DNA from: Warburgia ugandensis
Taxonomy: Eukaryota; Streptophyta; Magnoliopsida; Canellales; Canellaceae
Direction of reading: 5' to 3'
Assembly (NCBI GenBank): GCA_035236585.1
Contig: CP141128.1
Location: forward strand, 38,174,684 to 38,238,683
Length of the DNA stretch: 64,000 nucleotides
The notes below the pieces were generated by a model, which saw nothing but the letters and a program-made list of their open reading frames with translations, was not told the origin of the DNA and searched no databases. Positions 48,631-60,516 of this stretch are shown piece by piece (within the stretch, counting starts at the first letter, position 1; the number at the start of each line of letters is the position of its first letter). Both the position numbers and the translations under genes were made by a program.

Positions 48631-51056
48631 CTTCAATCACCATTTTAAGAATTATTTTCAAAAGGAGGGATTCCCATTTGAAAATTTCATTAACAAACAT
48701 GGAAAACAATGTTTGTTTAAATAGACCGTTCAAAAAAATCTTGGATGTCATAATAAAGATCAAAACACTTTCATGAGTTCAATATTCAAACATTTTTACA
48801 TTCAAATATGACAAGTCAAAAGCTCATCATTTCCCAGAAAACTATGTCTAAACTTTTTATAACAGTTACATAACTACTCAGTCATCTCACAAAATTTATA
48901 AAATGTACAGATCATACATACACTATCTATACTATACCCCTGACTATTTTGCACACCTGGTCTCAACACTCTTGCCTTTCCCTTCTTTGTGTTTATCTGT
49001 AGAGTTGGTGGGGTAAGTATAGGGGAATGTACTCAGCAGGTAAAACTAAGATAAAAAATATAAATAAATGCAAACTCACTTTCATGCACTCATGAGTGCA
49101 ACATCCTTAGGTATGGTTCCTAGGGCTTATCAATATAAATTATGTAATATAACATTTGCATGCTTTTCAAACATTCCATTCAAGGTTTTAGGTCATCCTA
49201 GTACAATACAAATGTAAGAATAATATGATATGTCAACATCAAATGAGTACTCAATAAACAAATGCACAAAATTGACGCTAAATTAGTTAAGCATAAAAAT
49301 CTCAATTTAAATAATACATAAGAAAGTCCTTGTCAATTTATGTCAAACATATTAGTTCTCAACATCCAAATATGAATATATCAAATCTCTAATCATACAA
49401 GGCATCATCATGTCTAGTGGCCAAGGTATCTATGACCCTATCACGTGCATGTTGCCAAAAATCAACATGTAGCAATTGCCCTATAATGGGACAGCGCAAC
49501 ACTATAGCAACTGCCCAATTCTGGGACATTGTAGTAAAAGAATACATGGATCACTATGTTACGGCAACTGCCAATAGTGGGACAGTGCATGCTCAAACAC
49601 TGGCACTAATTGCATGAGACTTATCACCGTCTCGCATGGGAGGAGAATAGATCACACAGTGTAGCCTTCCCATGATGCCACACTCAAAATCTAGCCACTT
49701 GGGCCTAGTGTTGAAAAATCAATTGTCAGAAGGTTGGTAGCCATCCCTATAATCCTTTTATCATGGTGTTCACCAGGCCAAAGTGCCCATTTAAAAAAAA
49801 TCCTTGACAATCAATGTATGAAAAATCTAGGTACCATTGTACCTTCAGTGACATATTAGTCATTGCGCACCAAATCAGATTTTGATCATGGTTTGAAAAG
49901 TACATATTTTCCATTTAATGCCAATGGATGTCAAATATAAATGATGTATGATATTTAATTAGAAAAATTAACCAATAAGGTGCTTTTTATGTTTTCTAAT
50001 ATAATAACAAAACCCTTATATTTTTAATGAAAATCTAACAGAGTTTTCCCTATTTATAGAACAATGCACATTTAATGCATGTGAGGTGTATCACCTAATA
50101 ATCATGATTTCACATTTGTGTGTAAATGGAGACTCTGTCTCCTAACAATTTCATCCACAATTAATTCAAAAGTTTTCATATAATTCAAGTCATGAGGATG
50201 CTATTTTCTGAATCTCCAAGACAATCATCAACTACAATTATGCATAGCAATTATATGTACGTAACAAACAGTGTATAAGTGAAATAAATATAAAACTTGG
50301 CAATCTTAGAATTTACCTACCTCAACCTGATGATTCAAATTCACCTGAATCGAGTACCCGTCACTTTAAATGTTGCTCGACAAATCAGAAAATGAGGAAT
50401 AGGGCTTCTATCATCAACTATGAATTAATCTAAGAAATAATACATAAATATCATAATTTAGTCTCTTGATCATGGATTCATACATTAATACTCTAATTTG
50501 AACTGTCAAATTATCTTTGATCTATTGTTTAACCTCAGATCAGATATCTTAGAGTGTTGGAGAGTTTAATTTCACACATCCATCAATTAGATCTGATTGT
50601 GGGCTTAAATTACCCAGATCTAAATGTTGGAATGATCAGATCTATAAAGTAAGGGTCCAATCAATATTTGTACATTTAATAGGCTCTTCATTCATTGTTT
50701 CCAATCCACAATAACCTCCACATGTAATTCACATCATCAGATTCATAGATCTACTTTTTTATTGTGTTTTCAACATTCAGATTTGTAGATCTAACATTGT
50801 TCATGCACTGTGTTTAGATAAAAAATTCAATATTCAGATGATATTCGATTGAACTTTCATTGACATGGGCGAGAAGCTCACTTACTCAGGATTCATCCAT
50901 ATAAATTTCCCCAATTTTATCTCACCAAAAAATGGTCGCCACCACTGGGATCTGGTCCCCATCACTGGTGAAGAAGATTGAAAAATGGTTGTCTCTAGCG
51001 ATTGTTACAATGTCAAAATTCCCTTTTTTTCCATGAAATCAAAGCATGGGTTTTGT
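48630..51056 (-). repeat. Tekay 3' LTR, first part
   Basis: It is collinear with 60535 to about 62940, for example TTTTAAGAATTATTTTCAAA, AGGTTTTAGGTCATCCTAG, GGTGTATCACCTAATAATCA and ACATGTAATTCACATCATCA. The outermost bases near 48620-48635 are diverged, so the edge is approximate. It ends with the TTTGT target site at 51052-51056. Confidence 0.85.
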
Positions 51057-54000
51057 TGTGATGACCCGGGTTTTTGAAAACATGATTTGTAAAGTATTTT
51101 GAAAGGCAGGGCCCTTAAGAGTGTAAAAATTTTTCGCAAAACAAAACAACGGATATTCTTTTCTTTAGAACTTGTTTTGAAAACCCAAGTCACCACTTCA
51201 TACATAATATAAGTACAATTTGTGTACAAAATAAAATTCCATTGAAGGAATATACTTTTATTAAACTCCAGGATCCATCCAGTGGTTCACAAGATGTACC
51301 AAATCTAGTACAATACTTGTCCAAATTACATAATCCAAAACTCAAGCTCACCATACAATAAAACTCTCAACAAAGAAAAATACATGTCTTCAAGGGTATA
51401 CCTTGAAGATTATTCTCTTCAAGTCTTCTATAGTCTTCAGCTCCTAACTCTCCTTCCTCGGATCCGAGATATTGCAACAAGTACAATATCTCAGCAAGCA
51501 ATGCTTGGTAGGGGATTCAAGAAACATAACATTGAGAATGTAATTCCAATACTTCATAATCTCATTATCCTTAAACATACTCTTTACTTTGTAAGTTATG
51601 TATAACTATATACATACATACCCTTCATGGGTAAACCAAGTTAAATTCATGAAAATAGTCAAATATCACTCCCAACTAAGTCGACCAATTCTCTTCATTT
51701 TGAGAATTTAGTATTACGACTAATCTCATACTAGGAATTTCCCTTCTTGGGAAACATTGGTAATATACAATTACCTAGCATTTCATTATGCTATAACATA
51801 AGGCATTTCACTATGCCTATTCCCATATGCATCATAGTGCAAAATAATCAGAAAGGTTGCTATCTTTGCCGGTCGATCCGATCCGTACTAGCGCTCGGAT
51901 AACCGCCTGTTCACCACTAATACCACGGTGGAAAATATTATGTCACTGCCCGTATGGGGGGGCAAGACTTTCACAGTGGTGGCCTTCCCATAATTGCCAC
52001 CACCCAACTTTTAGCCTCTCATTGGGCAAGGTATCATCATATCATCAAATTTCAAGGAGCGGGTGGCCAAACCCTCATAACTCCTCTAGCAATAGCATCC
52101 CCTAGGCTCATGCCTATTAAAACAAACTCACAAGCCTCCAAGCTTGTATGTAAAATAGATTTCATATATATCAGACCATACGTCTGTTTACTTAGGGCTA
52201 AAATATTTTCTAGTTCCCTATTCACTTATAGTTTAGTCCTTAACCATCTTATAGGTGTTTGGTTGGATCATAAGGTTTTCGAGAGATTTACTACAAGTAT
52301 TATCATTACTCTTGTCAACATAAGATCATGAGTACAATCATGAATATCTCATGTAAATGCATTAATCAAATCCTCCTACCTTTAAGGATTGATCTCTTTT
52401 CCCCAATTTTCCATGATCTTGACCGATGTATGTAATCTGTACATCCATACATATTGTCAATATATAAATTATGAACAATCCTATTGATCACTAGATCTGA
52501 TGTTTAGAATGATCTTTAGATCATTCATATCTAAGTATTTTTCTATCTCTAAGTCTTTGTATGTTCATCTCCTTGATCTTGATCTTTCATAGATCCTTTG
52601 ATTGACAATCTACTCATGTTGATAAAGATCAAGGTCCTAGATCTTCTATCAGCTAGTTCTTCTTTGATCTAAGTTCAGTTCTTGGATCATCCCTATGGAG
52701 GATGATCTTGGTTTTCTTCCTTGAATCACCTTTGATCAAGGGTTTGGATTATCTAATCTAATGAAATATAACAAGTATACTACTAAACATACATACTAAG
52801 TACAATATAGTGTTCTTATTCTTATTGTTCTTGATCATCCAAGATCTAATGGATCCTGTTTGATCATCCTTATCTTACTTACTGTTTTTATTAGGGTTAG
52901 GTAATTTACTAACCTTTTATGCTCTTATGATTATTATTCAACCAGTTAATGTGCATGGTTGAAGGTAGCTTATTCAAGCCTAAATCTAGATGCTCCTCTT
53001 ATTTCCAATTGGCTAAGGCTTACTAGTTGAATGGGTGAACACAAAGTGGTTACTTCAATCCTCATGTAAGGAGGCGTTTAGACCTCACAAACGTCAACAG
53101 AAGGTAGGGGAAGAGCGAGGCTCTATTAGATAACCCCGTTAACCACTATGTTCATCATTCACTAGAATGACCATAGCTCAACCTTTCATAAGGTTCCTAT
53201 AAGCATGTTTACCCTAAGTACTCTTTCTAATGGATTTTAATTAAGTCCATGAATATTTATAATGTCATTCATGGGGTTTATTATTCTTTTCCTAATTTGG
53301 GCAAAGGATTTGATAATCCTTATATTGTCCTACTAACTATAGCCCTTACTAATTAAGTCCAAAGTACTTCATTCTTATTTGTGTCATGAAACTCTACTTT
53401 CTCATTAGAATACATTTTTGATGTTTTATGATCTTTATCTCATAACAAGTAAATCTACTACTAACATTCAACCATAAATGAATTATAAATTTAAAGCATA
53501 AAACTACCTAATTTAACATTCAATGAAAATGAGGGAAGGTACTTAAATTAAATCTAGCACCTTATGATAAGAATGAACACATATCATACTAAACTCTAAA
53601 TGTTATACTAGCATGCTTTATAACATAATAATATAAAATGAAACTAATTATATTTACATTTTTAGAAACCTTTACTTATGATCCAACCATTTGATCTTAG
53701 ATCTTTTCCTTTGATTAAGGACTTTAGTTATATTTAGAGAATTTTCTCTATTAAGGTCAAAAGATCACATTGATCTATTTTTATCATAATCCATCCATGA
53801 TTTCCTTGGATTTCATCATATAAACATTTATTCTTTCCATCCCAAGGATCTGATCACACTTGATCTCATTGATCAAGTGGGTCCCTTTGTATTTTTTTTT
53901 TTTTTGGGTTTTTCTACCATAAAGGGTAGATCCCTTATTTTATCCAAGATCTGTCCAAATTAACCATAGATATTACTTTATTACATTATTATATCATCGC

Positions 54001-55477
54001 TAAAATAAATTTCCAAGATCTGATCACCTCAGATCTTGAAGATCTTAGAAATTGGACACTTATTTCCAAAATACAGAAAAATACAGGAATAAATTTTAGA
54101 AATATTATGACTTCATTAGAAACTAGACATTATAAGCTTTCCATAGCTTCTTTCTGATCTCAATTTGGAGTTCATATGACTCCACAATCTTAAATTGAAG
54201 TTTTCAGCCGTTCCTAGGGTCCAGATTTGATCTAGGCCCACCAGAATTAATCTCTCTCAATTGAGGGTCCAAAACTGCTCAGATCTTTCTGAAACTTCTA
54301 CCATAGGGGTTTTGGACCATTCTGGATTGATTGGTGGAGTCCGATTTTTCATCTGAGCACTCCATCATCATGAATTAAGGGTTCTGTTGTTTACTTTATT
54401 TTTACCTTTTTATTACCAAAATTAATTACAGTAAAATAAAAATTACATAAAACAATACTAAAAATATATGAAAAGGATTTCCACTTACTTGATTGGAGAG
54501 AAAACCTCATTTATATGCCCAATTTAAAAAAATACCTTGTTGATGAAGATATAGCCTAAAATCCACCTTTCTTGCAAATACCGTTGTTTGAACCGTTGGA
54601 TCTTGAAATTTCTTTGGGGGTTTTGTAGAATCGATGTGTTGGGATGTTTTGGACGGTGAAATTGATCAGATTAGATCTAGAACAGAGTGCCTAATTGAAT
54701 TTAGGTCTCTTGTTCTAATCTTAAAAGAAAAACAAGTTGGAAAGAGATCTAACTCTTGGAAATTTTGGGGTTTTGGAGAGGGATTCTAGATCTAATTTTT
54801 CAAGGAGATTGAAGATAATTTCGTGGGGATTTTATGAGGATTTTTGGAAGATTTTTGGGGTTGTATTTATAGGCATTTTGGGTCTTTTTCCATGATTATA
54901 ATATGTTATTTTTTTAATATAAAATGACATGAAAGTCTTCAATGCTCGCATGCCTAACTTTTCTTCCCCATGACTAGCTGATCTTTGTTGACCCATGTTT
55001 CACATGGGCTGCTGATCAAATTGGTTGTTGGGGACGTGGTGGTCCCCATGTGGGCCCCACATGGTGTAAAAAGTCCGTTTTGCCCTTTATGCATAAAACT
55101 TTGGGTTTTATTCCCATGATCTCGGATTTGAGTGTACTTAGTGGCGTTAGATTCGTATTTCTCAGTACATTATAAATTTTGATGTTTCATATATTGATTT
55201 TTGGAATATTTTGATTTTTGGGTAAAATTACTATTTTACCCCTTTTGTCCAAAAAATGAAAAACTTAAGGATTTCTCATCCGAATTCAAAATTTGTCGTG
55301 CTTACAGTCATTTTGAAGGGTTTGCTAAGTTTAATTTCAATTTTACATGTCTTATGATTTGATTATACTTTTATAAAAAGTATATTTTAAATAACCTTAA
55401 TATTTCAGCCCAAAATATCTGAAACTCAAACTTTATTGATTTTTCTCAATCAATTTACAAAAATTGGGGTTATTACA
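51057..55477 (-). repeat. Gypsy solo LTR with perfect TTTGT target duplication, inside Tekay 3' LTR
   Basis: It starts TGTGATGACCCGGG and ends GGGGTTATTACA. TTTGT is present at 51052-51056 and again at 55478-55482, whereas the uninterrupted Tekay 5' LTR has it once (near 62934). There are no primer site or coding domains between the ends, so it is a solo LTR, about 3.66 kb once a leader-like insert (about 52880-53640) is set aside. That size and the shared block TGGTGGCCTTCCCATAATTG / GGGTGGCCAAACCC relate it to the solo LTR at 22469-26050. It is rich in GATC. Confidence 0.88.
52880..53640 (-). mobile_element. Fragment resembling Athila/Tat leader, inside the solo LTR
   Basis: The stretch around 53040-53360 (CAATCCTCATGTAAGGAGGC, TTTAGACCTCACAAACGTCA, CCCTTACTAATTAA) matches the Athila/Tat leader at 42850-43170 in the same orientation. 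GATC-dense sequence lies on both sides, consistent with an insertion into that tract. Boundaries are estimates; no LTR or target duplication was found. Confidence 0.6.
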
Positions 55478-55482
55478 TTTGT

Positions 55483-56193
55483 AGAGCATGTTTTTCCCTT
55501 CACTCTTGTGAAATTTGAGGTGATTCCATCACCATTTAGTGCCAAAAATAAGGGAAAAACCGATGGAAACCCTAGCTGGTTTTTCCCTCATTTTCTGGCA
55601 ATGGGAGGAATGGTGGAGGGAAAGATAGAGTGAGAGAGGAGAGAGAAAAGAGAGGAAAGAGGAAAAGGGAGATTGGGTGTTATTTTGCTTAACGGGGTTA
55701 TTGACGGTCGTCGGTGTGGGAGGAAACAGTGTTGACGGTGATAAGGGAACTGCCTAGAGAGGAAAACCAGTGTGAAAGAGGGGTGCAATGAGACAGAGAA
55801 GGAGGGAGAAAGAGAGATGGGAGAGGGATGGAAGAGGATTAATTGGGGGAGAGGGAAGGTAGTGGCTTACTTAGCCCCTTCCGTGCATCACAGGCAGCCA
55901 AGGGAGGAGCTTGATGCATTGAGCTCCCCTTGGTTTGTCGTCGCGTGGGGCCCATCCATTGAGAGGCGGGTGCCATTATCAATTCTGCATCCTCTGTAAT
56001 TTAGTAAAAATAGTGGGTCGCTTACCTCTAAACTTCGTTTTTGAAAGAATTAGTGTCATTGAAAAGCTCTTGTCCCGTACATTCTAAAATTTGAGGTTTT
56101 AAAGTCAAATTCAGAAGAAAAAAAAAAAAAAAAAATTCAAAATTTTCACTCAAACTCCTCTTTTTACTTATAATACAATGTAGGGTTGTTACA
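55483..56193 (-). repeat. Tekay 3' LTR, second part
   Basis: It is collinear with about 62940-63631: CCATTTAGTGCCAAAA, GGCAATGGGAGGAATGGTGG, AGCTCCCCTTGGTTTGTCGT, and the final ATACAATGTAGGGTTGTTAC. It ends at 56193 beside the polypurine tract. Confidence 0.9.
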
Positions 56194-56206
56194 TTCTGCC
56201 CCCCTT
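56194..56206 (-). other. Polypurine tract of Tekay element
   Basis: The minus strand reads AAGGGGGGCAGAA immediately before the LTR start TGTAACAACCC. Confidence 0.88.
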
Positions 56207-56229
56207 AAAAAAATTTCGTCCTCAAAATT

Positions 56230-56420
56230 TCCTTTTACATTACTAAAACAACTTTGGGTGTATTTTCTTCATTTCATCCTTAGTTTCCCAAGTAGCATCT
56301 TCAATGGAATGATGTTGCCAAAGGACCTTAACCAATGGAATAGTCTTTGTCCTTAAAGTGTGTTCTTTTTTATCTAAAATCTGGATAACCTTTTCTTCAA
56401 AGATCAAATCAAGTTGTAGC
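56230..56420 (-). pseudogene. Chromodomain at the end of Tekay pol (fossil)
   Basis: The minus strand encodes FEEKVIQILDKKEHTLRTKT, followed by IPLVKVLWQHHSIEDATWET and KDEMKKIHPKLF. This matches the C-terminal chromodomain of plant chromoviruses (VLWRNHxVEEATWExEDxMRxxYPxLF). In the family it is thought to guide integration to marked chromatin. Its presence places the element in the chromovirus branch; large LTRs and the tRNA-iMet-type primer favour Tekay/Del. Confidence 0.85.
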
Positions 56421-56699
56421 TTTGTTGGTACATGTGTATGTGAGAAGGGTCAGGTACATACTTGTGCAACATTGAAACATGAAATACATCATGAACATCT
56501 GCCAACTGCAATGGCATGGCTAATCTATATGCTACTAGCCCAATTTTCTACAAAATTTCAAAAGGACCAATAAATTGAGGACTTAATTTTCCTTTAGCAC
56601 CAAACCTCATAATTCATGTCATAGGGGAGACCTTCAGAAACATGTGATCTCCTACCTCAAATTCTAAATGTCTCCTCCTTCAGTCTACATAACTCTTTT

Positions 56700-57600
56700 G
56701 TCCACTTTGAGAAGTTAAAAGTCATTTTTGAATAACTTTCACTTTCTTTGCACATTGCTCCACTAATTCAAACTTCATTAATTGCCTTTCTCCAACTTCA
56801 TTCCAACATGTTGGTGAACAACAAGGTCTTCCATAGAGCGCTTCATATGGTGCCATGCAAATGCTAGTATGAACACTATTATTTTATGCAAACTCAATAA
56901 AGGAAGGTTGTCATCCCAATTTATTTTCCATTCAATTGCACAAGCTCTCAACATATCTTATAAGGTCTGAATTGTTCTTTCTAATTGTTCATCTGTTTGG
57001 GGGTGGAATCTTGTACTAAAACTCAAGGAAGATCCTAATCCTTCCTGTACACTCTTCCAAAACTTGGATGTAAACCTATTGTTCCTATCTAAAATGATGG
57101 TCATAGGTGTGCCATGTAAACTCATGATCTCTTTGATATACAGCTTTGCCAAGCTGTCTAAGGATTGTATCTATTGAATAGGGAGAAAATGAACTGGCTT
57201 TGTCAATCAATCTACAATCACCCAAATCATGTCATGTCCATTCGATGTCCTGGGTAGGCCACTAATGAAGTCCATAGTGATGTGATCCCATTTCCACTGG
57301 GGAAGATCTAGGGACTGTAGCATTCTTGTAGGCCTCTGGTGTTCAACCTTTACCTATTGGTAGGTTCAACACCTTGCCACACATTCTCCCACACCCTTCT
57401 TCATTCCATTCCACCAAAAATTCTTTTCAAGACATGGTACATCTTAGTTCCCCCAAGGTGAATGGCAAATCGTGAGTGATGTGCCTCCTGAAGAATTTCC
57501 TGTCTTAACTCTTTATTTGATGGAAGTACCAATCTTCCATTGAATCGCAGACCTCCATCTGCACTCTGATTAAACCCTAGTGTACTAATCAGCTCTTATA
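56700..57600 (-). pseudogene. pol: Tekay integrase (fossil)
   Basis: Motifs in order on the minus strand are: the FWWNGMKKGV end of the zinc-binding region near 57380-57430; the [17 protein letters not shown] segment (catalytic core start) near 57190-57260; and, in the open piece at 56958-57152, the second core segment GTPMTIILDRNNRFTSKFW with RFHPQTDEQLERTIQTL. In the family it joins element DNA to the chromosome. Broken. Confidence 0.8.
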
Positions 57601-57779
57601 TATCTGTGTTTTCTTTCTGAGCCTAGAGAACCTTCTCAATTATAGTAGATTTCATTGCTAAGTTGGCCACAAATGATCCTTTAGACCTAACTTGAACTTT
57701 TGGTTTACATTCAACTATATCCTGAAGTAATTTCCACTTTCTTGAGAGCATACCTGCTATCAACCCCTGAATCTTTTGA

Positions 57780-58200
57780 CTCAATGCATTGGCCACTACA
57801 TTGGCCTTTCTTAGGTGATACTAGATGAAGAAGTTATAGTCTTTTAAATACTCCATCCATCTTCTTTGCCTCATATTCAGATCTTGTTGAGAGAATATGT
57901 ATTTGAGGCTTTTATGGTCTATGAAAATATCAAATTTCTCACCATATAGGTAATGTCTCCATATTTTCAATTCAAAAACTACTACTACCAACTCCAAATC
58001 ATGAGTGACATAATTCTTCTCATGTGTTTTCAATTATCAAGAAGCATATGCAATCACCTTATCGGCATTAATACATACCTTAGTGCTTTGTTTAATTCAT
58101 GGAAACTCCCTTCACATTCATTATTCCACATAAATTGTGTCTCCTTTTTAGTCAATGCAGTTAATGGCAAGGCTATGCATGAGAATCCTCAATGAATCTA
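57780..58200 (-). pseudogene. pol: Tekay RNase H (fossil)
   Basis: The open piece at 57821-58033 reads [20 protein letters not shown], then [20 protein letters not shown], the canonical Ty3/gypsy RNase H pattern (YPTHDLELAAVVFALKxWRHYLYG ... DHKSLKYI). It follows the reverse transcriptase. Confidence 0.85.
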
Positions 58201-58339
58201 CTATAATATCCTGCCACACCTAAGAAACTATGAATTTCTATCACTGATTTGGGTCTTTCCCAATTCATAACTACCTCTACTTTTGCTGGGTCCATAGCAA
58301 TTCTGATTTTGAAAATAATATGACCCAAAAAGTTAACAT

Positions 58340-58900
58340 GCTTTAACTAGAACTCACACTTGCTAAATTTAGCAAACAATTGATGAGTCTGAAGAGTGCT
58401 TAATACAATGCACATGTGTTCTTTATGTTCTGCTTTACTTGTAGAGTAAATCAAAATGTCATCTACAAACATTATAACAAATTTATCCAAATATGATCTG
58501 AAGACTCGATTCATAAGGTCCATAAACATAGCTGGTGCATTTGTTAGTCCAAATAGCAAAACTAAGAATTCATAGTGACCATAACGAGTCCTAAATACCG
58601 TCTTAGAAATATCTTCCTCTATAATCCTCAATAGATGGTGTCCTGACCTCAGATCAATCTTAAAGAAAATAGTGGCAAACTATAGCTGATTGAAGAGGTC
58701 ATCAATTTGAGGTAAGGGATACTTATTCTTTAATGTAACATTATTCAACATATGGTAATCAATACATAGTCGCATGGATCCATCTTTCTTCTTAATAAAA
58801 AGAACTGGTGCTCCCCAGTATGAGTGTCTTAGAGCCATCCAATATGGTGTCTTAGAAATAGGAGCTGTGCTTGGCACAAGTTCAATGGAAAAATTAATTT
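58340..58900 (-). pseudogene. pol: Tekay reverse transcriptase (fossil)
   Basis: The N-terminal piece (58680-58877) has [20 protein letters not shown] and [10 protein letters not shown]. The next piece (58347-58631) has [20 protein letters not shown], then the catalytic FVDDILIYS box. The order and spacing match Ty3/gypsy reverse transcriptases. Broken. Confidence 0.88.
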
Positions 58901-58943
58901 CTCTCTAGTGTGGTAATTCTAAAAGTTCTTCAGGAAAGACATC

Positions 58944-59495
58944 CTAAAATTCTTTAACAACTTTCAACTCTTTAAGTTTAGGTTGTTCAACATCCATGGC
59001 TACTACACTCGCCAAAAAGGCTTGACATCCTTTTGAGATATGTCTCGATGCCTTCATGACTAAAATAACACAAACACTGTTTGTCTCTAATCTCCCTTGG
59101 AATGAAATTATAGTCTGTCCTAGTACACTGACTGTGACCTTCTTCCTACGATAGTCCACAATCACCCAATTCATTGCTAGCCAATCTATTCCTAATATAA
59201 CATCAAAATCCACCATATCAAGTAGAATAAGATCAGCTTTTAATTGTTTTCCCACTATTTCAATAGGTACCTCCAAAAGGAACTCATGATTACTAATTGT
59301 TTCATCTACTAGTGTAGTTATATCCAAACCATATCCCAAATTATGTATAGGTAAACATACACAAGAGGCAAAAATGCTGAAGATAAATGAATGCATGGAA
59401 CTTGGATCAAATAAAACATTAGCATATTTGTTTGAAATTAAAATAGTAACTTCAATCACCGCATTTGAGGCCCTAGCCTGTTCAGAAGACTTCAA
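58944..59495 (-). pseudogene. pol: Tekay retropepsin (fossil)
   Basis: The 183-aa open stretch includes a VLFDPSSMHSFI segment at the place of the catalytic D(S/T)GASHSFI motif, and later DFDVILGIDWLAMN, the conserved second half of the fold. It lies between the gag zinc knuckle and reverse transcriptase, as expected. Confidence 0.82.
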
Positions 59496-59519
59496 GGTAC
59501 ATTTTCTGTTATGGACCCA

Positions 59520-60460
59520 CTGCTTGTTTGTCTCCTAAGGCACTCATTCATAAAGTGTCCCTGTTCACCACATCTATAACATCGTACTAGTGGTCTTTGT
59601 TGTCCTGGTCCAAAACAAAGTGAGCCAGGATGGTAACCTTTTCATTTGGTCTAAAACAAAGTGGTCCTTGGTGTCTATGTGACCCTCAAGAAAAAGATGA
59701 AGAAGGGCGCTTACCCTTAGTCGAGTGTACTGACATAGTACTGTATTTCTCTTTGTCTCGTCACCCTGATTGATTGTGCGAGTACTCCTCTTCAAAAATG
59801 GAAGCCATTCTCATTGTTTTTGCTATGGTCTGAGGCTGTGTCCCCATAATATCTGGTGTAAACCTCCTCAATTGTACAAACTTATTCTCATATTGTATGA
59901 CTGTGAGATCTCCTTATTGCAAATTTAGAAATTCTCTCTCCATTCTTTCCTGTACATGGGGAGGGAAGTATTTATCATAAAATACCCTTTGAAAGTCATC
60001 CCATAAAATATTACTTGGTTGAGGGAAATAAGTCCTTTGTGCTATCCTCCACCAAAACGCAGCCTCTCTTGTGAAGATAAAAGTGGTGAGCTTCACCTTT
60101 TTTCTTATGGAATTTTCATGGCTTCAAAGGCTTTCTCAACCTAATATATCCATTCTTTTGCTACTTCTGGTTCATCTTTCAAAGAAAATGCTAGGGCTAT
60201 CCTGTGAAATCATTCTAGCAATTTATCTGTCTTGCTAGAACTTCCTCCTGAACCACCTTCATTAGTGACTGAGGCAGGAATGCTAGGTATAGAAGATGTT
60301 TGGATTGGGGTCTATTGTTGTTGCATATACTCGTTAAAATTCTTCATCATCTGTGCCATAAATTCTTCCATGCGATCTTCTTCCTTTCACAATTTATTCC
60401 TCTGTGAATTACTTTCTTAACTCACATCTCAACCACCACTTGATACTTTTTAACTGTCGT
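59520..60460 (-). pseudogene. gag: Tekay gag with CCHC zinc knuckle (fossil)
   Basis: The open piece at 59914-60096 has AAFWWRIAQRTYFP and WDDFQRVFYDKYFP, then ERMEREFLNLQ, typical of the plant gypsy gag domain. Near 59525-59580 the minus strand encodes CYRCGEQGHFMNECLRR, an intact-looking CX2CX4HX4C nucleic-acid-binding knuckle. The region starts shortly after the primer site. Broken. Confidence 0.82.
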
Positions 60461-60502
60461 TAACTCTTGACATGTAGGACTAGCTATAAAAGGAACAACT
60501 AA

Positions 60503-60514
60503 GATCTGATACCA
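60503..60514 (-). other. Primer-binding site of Tekay element, tRNA-iMet type
   Basis: The minus strand reads TGGTATCAGATC, eleven of twelve bases matching the tRNA-iMet complement, two bases from the LTR edge at 60517. Confidence 0.88.
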
Positions 60515-60516
60515 AC

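Noticed and set aside
51954-52331. 125-codon plus-strand frame
   Set aside because: It lies within the solo LTR and overlaps the conserved GTGGCCTTCCCAT block; it is not shared as a frame with the related LTR at 22469-26050.
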